Of a stretch of 64,000 nucleotides of DNA, positions 35,354 through 43,880 are shown piece by piece. The DNA is taken from NCBI GenBank assembly GCA_038745855.1, contig JBCDLC010000003.1, positions 62,001 to 126,000 on the forward strand. Direction: 5' to 3'. Numbering within the stretch: position 1 is the first letter of the stretch; the number at the start of each line of letters is the position of its first letter. The notes beneath the pieces were generated by a model. The model made no database searches, had not been told where the DNA came from, and worked only from the letters and a program-made list of their open reading frames with translations. The DNA comes from UBA5336 sp038745855 (lineage in GTDB: Bacteria > Pseudomonadota > Alphaproteobacteria > Caulobacterales > Hyphomonadaceae). A program made the translations under genes and the position numbers.

Positions 35354-38300
35354 ATGTCGGACATTACGATCGGTCGGAACGAGGCCGAAGACCTTGACCT
35401 TGATGGATATGAGGTCGAGCGGCGGGGCGATGCGAGTGGCGGCGAAGGCATTCGCACAGGCGGAACGGGCCTTGCCAGCGGCACGTTTGATGGCGAGGCG
35501 GGGCGCTACAGGCTCACGGTCAACTTCTTCGACGAGAATGATGGGGCGTCGACTTTCGCGGTGCTCGTCAATGGCGAGGCCGTCAGCCGGTGGACCGGAT
35601 CGGGCGGGCGTTCGGGGCTCGGCACGCTCGACGAGCAGACCGCAGAGGTCGACCTCGCGCCCGGCGACACGATCGCGATCCAAGGCGAGCGGAACGAGGA
35701 AGAATACGGCCGTATCGACTCGCTCGACCTCGCGCGTCTCGATGAGGGCGGCGAATCCCCGCCATCGCCGCCGCCAGTCGAAGGGGCAAGCCTCGATATC
35801 GGCCTGACCGAGGCCGAAGCGCTCGACATTTCCGGCGACTATGAGGTGCAGGCCAATGGTGCAGCCGCGAATGGCCAAGTGGTCGGCACCCTGACCCAGG
35901 GCGCTGTCTCGGGGTCATTTGCCGGCGCCGATGGCACCTATGATGTGACGGTAAACTTTCTTGATGAAAGCGATGGTGTCGCCACGTTCCGCCTTCTGGT
36001 GGACGGCGCGGTGGTCTCGACCTGGCAGGGCACGGGCGGCCGATCGCTGACAGGAACGCCGGCCGAGGAGACGGTTCGGGTCGCGCTAAGGACAGGCGAT
36101 GAGGTTAGCATAGAAGGCGTGCGCGCCGATGGAGAGGCCGCGAGGCTGGACAGCATTGCGATTGCCGCCGTGGATGATGGCGGGTCTTCGCCGCCACCGC
36201 CGCCGACTTCCCCGCCTGGCGCCGAGATACTGGCCGGTACGACGCAGGCAGAGACGCTCGATCTGAGTGGTGACTTTGAGATCGAGACCCGTGGCGATGC
36301 TGCTGGCGGCCAGATGATCCGTGTACTGAATGGGACTCAGGGGGGAGCGGCTGGCACCTTCCGCGGCGAGGGCGGCGACTACACGGCAAGCGTGACCTAT
36401 TTCGATGAAAGCGACGGCGTTGCGACATTCGAACTGCTGGTGAACGGCGCTGTGATCGATACCTGGCAGGGCACCGGCGGGCGCAATGGCCTTGGCACGG
36501 CGGCCAAGCGCGAGGCGCCTCTCTCGCTGGAGGATGGAGATATTATTAGCCTGCGCGGCGCAAAGGGCGGCGGCGAACTCGCGCGGTTTGACCAGCTTAC
36601 GCTTGTGGCCGATGGCAGCGGATCACCGCCCCCGCCTCCGCCCCCTGCACCGCCGCCTCCCCCGCCGCCGCCGACCCCGGACATGACCGAGATCCGCGCC
36701 GGCCTGACCGAGGCGGAAGCGCTCGACCTGTCCGGCGATTTCGAGATCGAGACCCGCGGCGATGCCTCTAGCGGGCAATCCATTCGTGTACTGACTGGCG
36801 CGACGGGCGATGCCAGCGGTGTCTTCCGGGGCGAGGCGGGTGCCTACACCGCTGCCGTCACCTACTTCGACGAGAGCGACGGCGTGTCGGACTTCGAAGT
36901 CCTGGTGAACGTCGTGGCCGTCGACACCTGGCAGGGCACGGGCGGGCGGACAGGTCTTGGCACCGCAGAGACCCGCGAGATCACGCTCGATCTCGAAGAC
37001 GGCGACACGATCACCCTCCGCGGCACGAAAGGCGGCAGCGAGCTCGCGCGGTTTGACAGTCTCGAGTTGACGCTGGATACGCGCGGCGACGACGCGGCGC
37101 CGCAATGGTTGATCGAACTCGCGGATGTATACCTTCGCGAGGGCGAGTCGATCTTCGTGACCAGTGACCTCGGTCCGCAAGACGAGGTGGCTGACCCTGA
37201 CACGCTGAATAACGCCCTGACCTTCGCCTATCGCATGGCGAATGGGGAGCCACTGCTCGAATGGATGGCAGCCCTCGTGGGGAACAGGGGCTTGTCGATT
37301 ACGGAGGCGCAACCAGGCACCTATACGGTTGAGCATAGTGTGAGCGATGGCACGTCGAGCGATGTGCTGACCTTTGATATTATCGTCGAAGCCGACCTGA
37401 ATCATCCGCGGTTTGGAACCGGTCGCACCGAAGCCGAAGACCTCGATCTGGATGGCTTTGAGATCGAAACGCGAGCAGGTACGTCCGGCGGGGAGATCAT
37501 ACGAACGCCAGGCACGGGCACGGCTAGCGGGACGTTCGGGGGCAAGGCGGGCACTTACTATCTCACGCTGGACTATCTGGATGAGAGCGACGGCGCCTCG
37601 GATGTGCGCATACTGGTCGACGGCATTGAACAGGCCGCTTTCACCCTGTCCGGTGGGGGTAACGGCCTCGGCACGCCGGGCTCCCGGACATTTGAGCTGG
37701 ACCTTCAAACCGGCAGCGAAATCACCATCGAAGGCACTCGGGACGCCGAGGAGTTCGTGAGGCTCGATGCGCTGATGATCACTGAGCCTGTTGATGGGCC
37801 GATTTTGGCGCCCGTCCGCGTAATTGGCGCGGAACCCCGCGATGGGTTTGCGGGCGTTGTGGTCGATGGGGTTGGCGACATCGACGGCGACGGGCTCGAC
37901 GATTTCGTTGCCGGCTTCAGCGGGCGTTTGCCTGAGGGCGGGGACTATTTCGGAACCAACTATCTGATTTTCGGAAGCTCACTTGCAAAGGCTGCCGCGT
38001 CGTCGACTGACGTTGATCTTGCGGCGCTCGCGGCCAGCGATGGCATCCAGATCGCGGGTGAGGGGGAAACCGGCAGGTTCGTGAAGGGCATTGGAGATAT
38101 CGATGGCGACGGGCGCGGCGACATTATCGTCGAGGCGATCGAAGCCGATCCTTGGGATGAGGGGGTAGCAGCGCGGGTCGGGTTTCTGATTTTCGGTGAT
38201 CGTTTGGCCGCTGAAACCGAAGACGACAATTTTATCGATCTGGGTAATTTCTCTGCCTCTGATGGTCTTACATTCGCCACTGTCTCTGGCGACAGGAACA

Positions 38301-39364
38301 GTCCGCTCGAAATAGACGCCGGGGACACCGACGGCGATGGGACGATCGAGATCCTCTTCGGTATTCGATCACCTGATACGTTCGGATACGAAACATTTGT
38401 GTTGCCTGCGTCGGTTGTCGTTTCGCAATCGGGCGGCGCGTACATCGATCCGTCAGATCTGTTCAACGACCAGTCTCGATATATCGGTGACGCACGCTTC
38501 GCTCTGGCGGGAGATCTCGATGGGGATGGGCTTCAAGACTTCATGACCGCAGACCCGTATGCCAGCCCCACTTTGCGAACGGTGTCGGAGACTGGCGAAA
38601 CGCTATTTGAACAGGTTGAGCGCGCCGGTGCGGTCTCACTAGTCTTCTCCGGCGATTGGAGTCACGCGTCACTGTCTTACGCGCCAGTGGGTTCGACCGC
38701 ATCCATTGTCGGCACCACGCCTCGTCTCAGCTTGGGTGAAGATACGGCGGCCGTGGGTGACGTGAATGGCGATGGCTTTGACGACCTTCTTCTTGGAACG
38801 AGGCCCTACGACGATGGTTTCCCCTTTGACGGGAAAAGCTACCTGGTTTTTGGCGGCGCAATTGAAGGCTCATATGAAGCCGCGTTGGATAATCCGGCAT
38901 CCGATCAACACATCGAAATCATTGGTGCCACTCCAGGAGATGGCGCAGGCAATATTGTCGGCGCCGCTGGAGATGTGGACGGCGATGGGCTGGCAGACAT
39001 CATCATCGCCGCTCCAAGAGCGGACCGCGACGGAGCGTCCGGCTATGGCGAAGCCTATATCCTCTTCGGGGCAGCGTTCGATTTCTCACTGCTGGAAAAT
39101 AGCACGCTGGATCTGGCCAACCTGACGCCAGACCAAGGCATACGTATCATCGGCAAGGATCTGTTCCATGGGTTTGCGCTTGAGAGCGCGGTCGGTATTG
39201 GCGATGTCGATGGGGACGGCCTGGATGATGTCGCCATCACGTCCTCTGGCGATCCCCTGGGCAGGGACGGCGCTGGAGAAATCTACATCCTCAGCGGCGC
39301 CCTCTTAACCCAGGAAGCCGCCGAAGACGGCGTTATTGATCTTACCGATTTCTGGGACGCTTGA
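35354..39364 (+). CDS. exoprotein with five CBM-like modules and FG-GAP propeller
   Basis: 1,336 residues. Five copies of a roughly 110-residue beta-sandwich module begin near residues 5, 150, 293, 447 and 687. Each reads like TEAEDLDLDG, GDASGG, FFDENDG, LVNG, GGRxGLGT, GD and R-DSL. Proline-rich linkers join the first four, the longest being almost pure proline near 36640-36690. A cadherin-like segment lies between modules four and five. The C-terminal half has seven FG-GAP repeats with calcium loops (DIDGDGLDD, DVNGDGFDD, DVDGDGLAD and so on), as in integrin-like propellers. There is no Sec signal. The tail ends VIDLTDFWDA. The module recurs as the last domain of the giant protein, which suggests shared export and a shared ligand, probably polysaccharide. 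Confidence 0.85.
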   Translation: MSDITIGRNEAEDLDLDGYEVERRGDASGGEGIRTGGTGLASGTFDGEAGRYRLTVNFFDENDGASTFAVLVNGEAVSRWTGSGGRSGLGTLDEQTAEVDLAPGDTIAIQGERNEEEYGRIDSLDLARLDEGGESPPSPPPVEGASLDIGLTEAEALDISGDYEVQANGAAANGQVVGTLTQGAVSGSFAGADGTYDVTVNFLDESDGVATFRLLVDGAVVSTWQGTGGRSLTGTPAEETVRVALRTGDEVSIEGVRADGEAARLDSIAIAAVDDGGSSPPPPPTSPPGAEILAGTTQAETLDLSGDFEIETRGDAAGGQMIRVLNGTQGGAAGTFRGEGGDYTASVTYFDESDGVATFELLVNGAVIDTWQGTGGRNGLGTAAKREAPLSLEDGDIISLRGAKGGGELARFDQLTLVADGSGSPPPPPPPAPPPPPPPPTPDMTEIRAGLTEAEALDLSGDFEIETRGDASSGQSIRVLTGATGDASGVFRGEAGAYTAAVTYFDESDGVSDFEVLVNVVAVDTWQGTGGRTGLGTAETREITLDLEDGDTITLRGTKGGSELARFDSLELTLDTRGDDAAPQWLIELADVYLREGESIFVTSDLGPQDEVADPDTLNNALTFAYRMANGEPLLEWMAALVGNRGLSITEAQPGTYTVEHSVSDGTSSDVLTFDIIVEADLNHPRFGTGRTEAEDLDLDGFEIETRAGTSGGEIIRTPGTGTASGTFGGKAGTYYLTLDYLDESDGASDVRILVDGIEQAAFTLSGGGNGLGTPGSRTFELDLQTGSEITIEGTRDAEEFVRLDALMITEPVDGPILAPVRVIGAEPRDGFAGVVVDGVGDIDGDGLDDFVAGFSGRLPEGGDYFGTNYLIFGSSLAKAAASSTDVDLAALAASDGIQIAGEGETGRFVKGIGDIDGDGRGDIIVEAIEADPWDEGVAARVGFLIFGDRLAAETEDDNFIDLGNFSASDGLTFATVSGDRNSPLEIDAGDTDGDGTIEILFGIRSPDTFGYETFVLPASVVVSQSGGAYIDPSDLFNDQSRYIGDARFALAGDLDGDGLQDFMTADPYASPTLRTVSETGETLFEQVERAGAVSLVFSGDWSHASLSYAPVGSTASIVGTTPRLSLGEDTAAVGDVNGDGFDDLLLGTRPYDDGFPFDGKSYLVFGGAIEGSYEAALDNPASDQHIEIIGATPGDGAGNIVGAAGDVDGDGLADIIIAAPRADRDGASGYGEAYILFGAAFDFSLLENSTLDLANLTPDQGIRIIGKDLFHGFALESAVGIGDVDGDGLDDVAITSSGDPLGRDGAGEIYILSGALLTQEAAEDGVIDLTDFWDA

Positions 39365-39382
39365 AGCCCGCTCGAAGAGTGG

Positions 39383-40135
39383 TCAATTTCCGGACTTCAC
39401 GTTGGCCAGCATGGTCTTCGCGCCGTCCAGCATGAAGCCGTGGTCAGAACCGAGGAGAAAAAGGCTCGCGCCGATGTCGCGCCATTTCGGGATCTCACTG
39501 AGATTGGCTGTGAACATACCAATAGTTACGCCGCGCTCGCTCCCTTTTCGGCAGATCATCTCAACGGCCTCGATGACCTCCGGTGCATTCGGGCCGTCTG
39601 CGCCGAGGGATACCGACAGGTCGGCGCGGCCGATGAAGAAGGCGTCTATTGCCTCTGTGACGAGAATGTCGTCGAGGTGATCAAGTGCGTGGGCGTCTTC
39701 GATCTGAGCGATTGCGACCGTTTCTTGGGCGCTTAAGCGCTTGTGATCAGCCATAGATCGCGCGCCGTACCCTGCAGCCCGTGTTGAACCCGCATAGCCG
39801 CGTCCACTTCCAAAATGAGCGGCACGCGCGACACCTGACGCGTCCTCACCCGTCATCACATGGGGTACTAAAACACCATCGGCGCCACAATCGAGAGCAT
39901 TCAGGATGTATTCCGGGTGGTTGGCAGGAATACGCACAAGGCTTGGCTTACGTGAGTGCTTAAGGGCGAGGATGCAGTCATTGATGTCGCCGCGATCAAA
40001 TGGGGAATGCTCCGCGTCGAGGCAGATCACATCCAATTCACTGCGCCCGAATACCTCACAGATCATGGGCGAAGGCGTTTTCTGAAACGTGCCGACAAGC
40101 AACTCGCGGCCTCGCAGACGGGCCTTGAAACTCAT
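39383..40135 (-). CDS. HpcH/HpaI-family 2-oxo-acid aldolase
   Basis: This 250-residue protein is a class II metal-dependent aldolase. VICLDAEHSPFDRGD carries the catalytic His and a conserved Asp/Glu pair; ANHPEYILNALDCGADGVLVPHV and FIGRADLSVSLG complete the barrel. Relatives cleave 4-hydroxy-2-oxo acids, such as 2-keto-3-deoxy sugar acids or 4-hydroxy-2-oxoheptanedioate, to pyruvate and an aldehyde. The ATG overlaps the stop of the MetE-like gene (ATGA), so the two are co-translated. It is likely the last carbon-carbon cleavage step of the cluster. The substrate is unknown. It converges with the exoprotein gene, leaving only 18 bp between stops. Confidence 0.85.
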   Translation of the reverse strand: MSFKARLRGRELLVGTFQKTPSPMICEVFGRSELDVICLDAEHSPFDRGDINDCILALKHSRKPSLVRIPANHPEYILNALDCGADGVLVPHVMTGEDASGVARAAHFGSGRGYAGSTRAAGYGARSMADHKRLSAQETVAIAQIEDAHALDHLDDILVTEAIDAFFIGRADLSVSLGADGPNAPEVIEAVEMICRKGSERGVTIGMFTANLSEIPKWRDIGASLFLLGSDHGFMLDGAKTMLANVKSGN

Positions 40136-41268
40136 GCGGCGTCGCGCTGGGTGGCGATGGCTGCGCCTTCGGCGAGCGACGATAGCTTGGCGTAAGCAAT
40201 TTCAGGATCCACAGCGCCAAAGCCCGCAAACGTGCCAAAGCCGCAATCACTGCTCGCAATCACGCGATCGGCGCCAACGAGTTCCGTGAAACGCCCAACA
40301 CGCTCGGCCACCAATTTCGGATGTTCCACGAAGTTGGTGGTTGAATCGATCACACCTGGCATCAGGATCTTGTCGTCAGGGATCTCATTCTTCCGGTCAT
40401 GGAAGACCGCCCACTCGTGCGCGTGGCGTGGGTTTGCATTTTCGAACGACAAGTACCGGGCATTAATGGACATCAGCACGCCAAAGACCTTGTTCATCTC
40501 AACGTCGAGCACATGCGGTCCTTCGTAGTTGCCCCAACAGGCGTGCACCCGGACCTTGTCACTGGGCACGTCGCGCAGGGCGTGATTGAGCACCTCGACG
40601 TTGATTTTAGCAATCTTGATGAATTCGTCGTCCGATAGCTCCGAGAACAGCATCTGCCGCGACAAGGCCAGGTCTGGGCAGTCCAACTGAATATCCAACC
40701 CGGCACCAACAATGGTTTCGTACTCAGATTTGAGCGCATCCGCGAGGGCTTCCAGGTAAAGCTCGCGGGAGGCATAGTGCTGATTTGGCAGAAACAAGGC
40801 GACTACGCCCGGAGATGCGGCATTCATGAAGCCGCGTTCCACACCGTGCTTTTTCATGGCGTTCTTCAGGTTGGCGATGTCTCTGTTGAGTTCCTCCTGC
40901 CCCAGAGACTTAATTTCGCCTGTGCATTGCGGACGGGCATAGGTTGCGGTGCCGCCCGACTTTGACAAACGGTCCATGAAGCTGGGAAACAATTTGAGGT
41001 CGGCCGGTGCGTTGCGCGGACTATCGCCGGAAAAGCCGGAGTAGCGGTCTTTCACGTAGGTCGAATAGGAAATCTTCGAAGCTTCGCCGTCACTGACGAT
41101 ATCAATACCGACTTGGGCCTGTCGCGCGACGTTGTCGTCCACCGCTTTTGCCATTGCCGCATCGAACGCTGCCTCGTCATAGGCCTCGCCTTTTTCACGC
41201 GCGAACAGGAAATCAACGACGTTTTGGCTTCGGGGTAAGGACCCGACATGAGTGGTCAATACTGGCAT
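40132..41268 (-). CDS. MetE-like zinc enzyme (cobalamin-independent methionine synthase II family)
   Basis: A 378-residue protein starting MPVLTTHVGSLPR. It keeps the four zinc ligands of the MetE catalytic half: His242 and Cys244 (VHACWGNYEGPH), Glu276 (FENANPRH) and Cys342 (SSDCGFG). Family members activate a thiol for alkyl transfer; besides methionine synthesis, relatives act on epoxides with coenzyme M or in other catabolic roles. It has only the C-terminal-type domain, without the MetE N-terminal half, and it lies in a LacI-controlled catabolic cluster, so a methionine-making role is less likely. A perfect LacI-type palindrome lies about 195 bp upstream. The reaction is not known. Confidence 0.82.
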   Translation of the reverse strand: MPVLTTHVGSLPRSQNVVDFLFAREKGEAYDEAAFDAAMAKAVDDNVARQAQVGIDIVSDGEASKISYSTYVKDRYSGFSGDSPRNAPADLKLFPSFMDRLSKSGGTATYARPQCTGEIKSLGQEELNRDIANLKNAMKKHGVERGFMNAASPGVVALFLPNQHYASRELYLEALADALKSEYETIVGAGLDIQLDCPDLALSRQMLFSELSDDEFIKIAKINVEVLNHALRDVPSDKVRVHACWGNYEGPHVLDVEMNKVFGVLMSINARYLSFENANPRHAHEWAVFHDRKNEIPDDKILMPGVIDSTTNFVEHPKLVAERVGRFTELVGADRVIASSDCGFGTFAGFGAVDPEIAYAKLSSLAEGAAIATQRDAA

Positions 41269-41461
41269 GATAACGTCCTACGGTCGTCGTTTGATTTGCA
41301 ACCCGTTTCGGCAGCATTGCTAGAGACACCTGGCGTTGACGGTCGGAGGTGTTTGAAAACGCAGCGGCCAATCGTGTCTAATCATCCAATAGGCGCCCCA
41401 ACAGCGTTCTGGATAAACCGCTCGGATGGCATTTAATGGGTCGGCAGGTTTCTCCCTAGTC

Positions 41462-41477
41462 TTGCATTCGAATGCAT
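41462..41477 (-). promoter_or_regulatory. LacI-type operator before MetE-like gene
   Basis: TTGCATTCGAATGCAT contains the perfect 14-bp palindrome TGCATTCGAATGCA with the central CG typical of LacI-family sites. It is the best copy of a motif found before other units of the cluster. Confidence 0.75.
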
Positions 41478-41481
41478 AGCG

Positions 41482-42552
41482 TTAACGCGGAGCGGCTGCA
41501 ATGGATCGGCCCGTGATGAGGGCGCCCTCGAAGACGTGTTTTTCGTAGGATTGCTCATATGTTTCCGCACGCGCTGCGATCAGATTGGCGGCGGCCTCGC
41601 ACATGCGCCCAATCGGTTGGCGGATCGTGGTGATTTCGTAGCTTGCAAATTGGGCCATACCGGTCCCGTCAAAACTCGCGATCGAGAGATCATCTGGAAC
41701 GTTCAGGTTAAGGACGTAGCGCGCCTCGTCCATGCACCCCATGGCCATCATGTCGTTCATGCAGATGATGGCCGTCGGTGGCGTGCTCGCATCGCGCATT
41801 ATCGCTTGGAGCCCCGCTGCACCGCTTTCATAGACGAAGTCGCCGTGGGCGCTGGAAACGGGGCTGAGGCCATGGCGCGCGAGGGCGGCCTCGACGAGCC
41901 GCGCCCGCTCGCTGCTGACCATGTTTTCCTCCGGACCACGCAACAACGCAAACTGCTTGTGGCCGAGGGCAATGAGCCGGTCGATCAACTCCGCAACCTG
42001 CGCACTTGGGTGGCATAACACGATATTGGCGGAGACGTCGGTGAAATAGCGGTTGAAAAACACGACTGGTATTTGGCGCTTCTCCAGCATCCCGAATTGC
42101 GCGCGGGAGAGGTGTGAGGCCGAGATCACACCATCGACTTGGAACTGCCAAGCCTGTTCGATCACCTCATCCGCATCGGCTTCTCTGTGAACCGTGAACA
42201 GAAGGACCTGAAGGTGCTGACGCGTTAGCGCTTCCTTTAGCCGGAACAGAACCTCTGGATAGTACAGACTGAGTTTTCCGGAAACGAGCACAGCGACGAG
42301 GTGAGATCGTCGCGTTATCAGGCCGCGGGCGATGGCATTTGGCTGGTATTCGAGTGCTGCAGCGGCTTTCATCACCTTGTCGCGCATCGTCTTGGATACG
42401 CTTGCGCCAGGTTTGAAGCACCGTGAAACTGCCGATTGTGACACGCCAGCAAGACGCGCCACATCGTAGGATGTTGCGCGGCGCCCCTTGGCGAGTGGAA
42501 CGACGTTATCGCCCGCTTCCGATGCGTTCTGTTTCGACGGGCTGCTGGCCAT
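41482..42552 (-). CDS. LacI-family transcriptional regulator
   Basis: A 356-residue regulator. The N-terminal helix-turn-helix reads TSYDVARLAGVSQSAVSRCF with the hinge helix NAIARGLITRRSHLVAV. The periplasmic-binding-like sensor domain follows, with conserved segments VVFFNRYF, LIALGHKQFALLRG, AIICMNDMMAMGCMDEA and LSIASFDGTGMAQFASYEIT. It probably represses the surrounding catabolic genes and is released by a pathway intermediate. Its ATG lies 47 bp inside the HisD-like gene, so the two are read from one transcript. Palindromes near TTGCATTCGAATGCAA across the cluster are the probable binding sites. The ligand is unknown. Confidence 0.92.
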   Translation of the reverse strand: MASSPSKQNASEAGDNVVPLAKGRRATSYDVARLAGVSQSAVSRCFKPGASVSKTMRDKVMKAAAALEYQPNAIARGLITRRSHLVAVLVSGKLSLYYPEVLFRLKEALTRQHLQVLLFTVHREADADEVIEQAWQFQVDGVISASHLSRAQFGMLEKRQIPVVFFNRYFTDVSANIVLCHPSAQVAELIDRLIALGHKQFALLRGPEENMVSSERARLVEAALARHGLSPVSSAHGDFVYESGAAGLQAIMRDASTPPTAIICMNDMMAMGCMDEARYVLNLNVPDDLSIASFDGTGMAQFASYEITTIRQPIGRMCEAAANLIAARAETYEQSYEKHVFEGALITGRSIAAAPR

Positions 42553-43816
42553 AGCGCCTCACACGGATATCTGCCTGCTCCTTGTGCCCGGCGAACCCTT
42601 CCAGAGCGCACAGGCGCGAACAATACTCTCCTACCATAACCGAGGCCTCGCGTGTAACGCGTTGGTAGGTGCACGTTTTGATGAACTTGCCGACCCAGAG
42701 CCCACCCGTGTAGCGCGCGGCTTTCATTGTCGGTAGCGTGTGGTTCGTTCCGATCACCTTGTCGCCAAAAGACACATTGGTCTCCTTGCCGAGAAACAGG
42801 GCGCCGTAATTGGTCATGTTATTGAGGAAGTAGTCCGGATCCTTTGTCATCACCTGGACATGCTCAGAGGCGATGCCGTCGGCCACCGCGACCATCTCCT
42901 CATAGCTGTCGCAGACTATGACCTGACCGTAATCGCGCCAGGCTGCTCCGGCGACTTCCGCTGTTGGTAGCCACTCGAGTTGCCGGTCCACCGCATCCAT
43001 CGTGCGTCGGGCGAGGTCTTCGGAATTGGTCAACAGCACTGCCGGAGAGGTGGGACCGTGTTCGGCTTGGCCGAGCAGGTCTGCGGCGCAGAAATCTTCG
43101 TCCACCGTTTCGTCGGCAATGATGAGCGTTTCGGTGGGCCCGGCAAAGAGGTCGATTCCGACACGGCCAAACAGCTGGCGCTTCGCCTCTGCCACATAGG
43201 CGTTTCCAGGGCCAACGATCATGTCGACCGACGCAATGGTCTCTGTGCCAATGGCCATGGAGCCGATACCCTGCACACCGCCGAGTGAGTAGATTTCATC
43301 AGCGCCTGCCAGGTCCATGGCCACAACGATCGCCGGGTGGGGGCGTCCCTCGAAAGGCGGCGCTGTGGCGACAATGCGCGGCACACCGGCCACCCTTGCT
43401 GTCACAACGCTCATATGGGCCGAGGCAATCAGGGGATACTTTCCGCCAGGCACGTAGCAGCCCACCGAGTTCACCGGGATGTTTTTGTGGCCAAGGATGA
43501 CGCCCGGTAGCGTCTCGACCTCAACGTCCTGAAGAGCGGCGCGCTGAATTTCTGCAAAATTCCGAACCTGCGCTTGCGCGAACTTGATATCGCTGATCGC
43601 CTGCTCGTCGAGTTCTTGGTAGCACGCGTCAATGTCTTCGCGCGTCAGACGGAAGCTTTGCGGGCTCCACTTGTCGAACTTCGCCGATAGCTCTCGCAGG
43701 GCGGTATCGCCGCGTTTGTCGATATCGTCGAGGATGCCCTCCACCGTGGCGCGCACTTGTGCATCCGCTTTCTGCTTTGTGTCGGGGTCAATGCCGTGTT
43801 TCAGCCAGCGGGCCAT
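42506..43816 (-). CDS. HisD-like (sulfopropanediol/histidinol dehydrogenase family) dehydrogenase
   Basis: About 436 residues. The sequence matches the histidinol dehydrogenase fold, with the zinc site LLGQAEHG, the catalytic Glu-His in ASEHVQVMT, and PVNSVGCYVPGGKYPLIASA, VGPGNAYVAEAKR and DLFAGPTETLIIAD. The lineage is the catabolic HpsN-like one: it has GTNHTLPT and YTGGLWVGKFIKTCTYQR, not the biosynthetic ending. Such enzymes oxidise an alcohol to a carboxylate with two NAD+ turns, for instance 2,3-dihydroxypropanesulfonate. The ATG at 43816 follows CAGGAG at a good distance, while an upstream TTG lacks one. A LacI-type palindrome lies 43 bp upstream. Sulfopropanediol itself is only one candidate substrate. 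Confidence 0.85.
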   Translation of the reverse strand: MARWLKHGIDPDTKQKADAQVRATVEGILDDIDKRGDTALRELSAKFDKWSPQSFRLTREDIDACYQELDEQAISDIKFAQAQVRNFAEIQRAALQDVEVETLPGVILGHKNIPVNSVGCYVPGGKYPLIASAHMSVVTARVAGVPRIVATAPPFEGRPHPAIVVAMDLAGADEIYSLGGVQGIGSMAIGTETIASVDMIVGPGNAYVAEAKRQLFGRVGIDLFAGPTETLIIADETVDEDFCAADLLGQAEHGPTSPAVLLTNSEDLARRTMDAVDRQLEWLPTAEVAGAAWRDYGQVIVCDSYEEMVAVADGIASEHVQVMTKDPDYFLNNMTNYGALFLGKETNVSFGDKVIGTNHTLPTMKAARYTGGLWVGKFIKTCTYQRVTREASVMVGEYCSRLCALEGFAGHKEQADIRVRRYGQQPVETERIGSGR

Positions 43817-43858
43817 GGGTCGCATCTCCTGTGCCAATGGGATGGGAGACTACCATTC

Positions 43859-43874
43859 TTGCATTCGGATGCAA
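43859..43874 (-). promoter_or_regulatory. LacI-type operator before HisD-like gene
   Basis: TTGCATTCGGATGCAA is one base from a perfect 16-bp palindrome and matches the site at 41462 in 14 of 16 positions. It lies between the HAD-fold gene stop and the HisD-like start, on the promoter side of the latter. Confidence 0.72.
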
Positions 43875-43880
43875 TCGTGC

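Noticed and set aside
36623..37708. 361-codon minus-strand frame inside the CBM/FG-GAP gene
   Set aside because: It is antisense to repeated CBM-like modules; its repeats only mirror those modules and it lacks a start signal.
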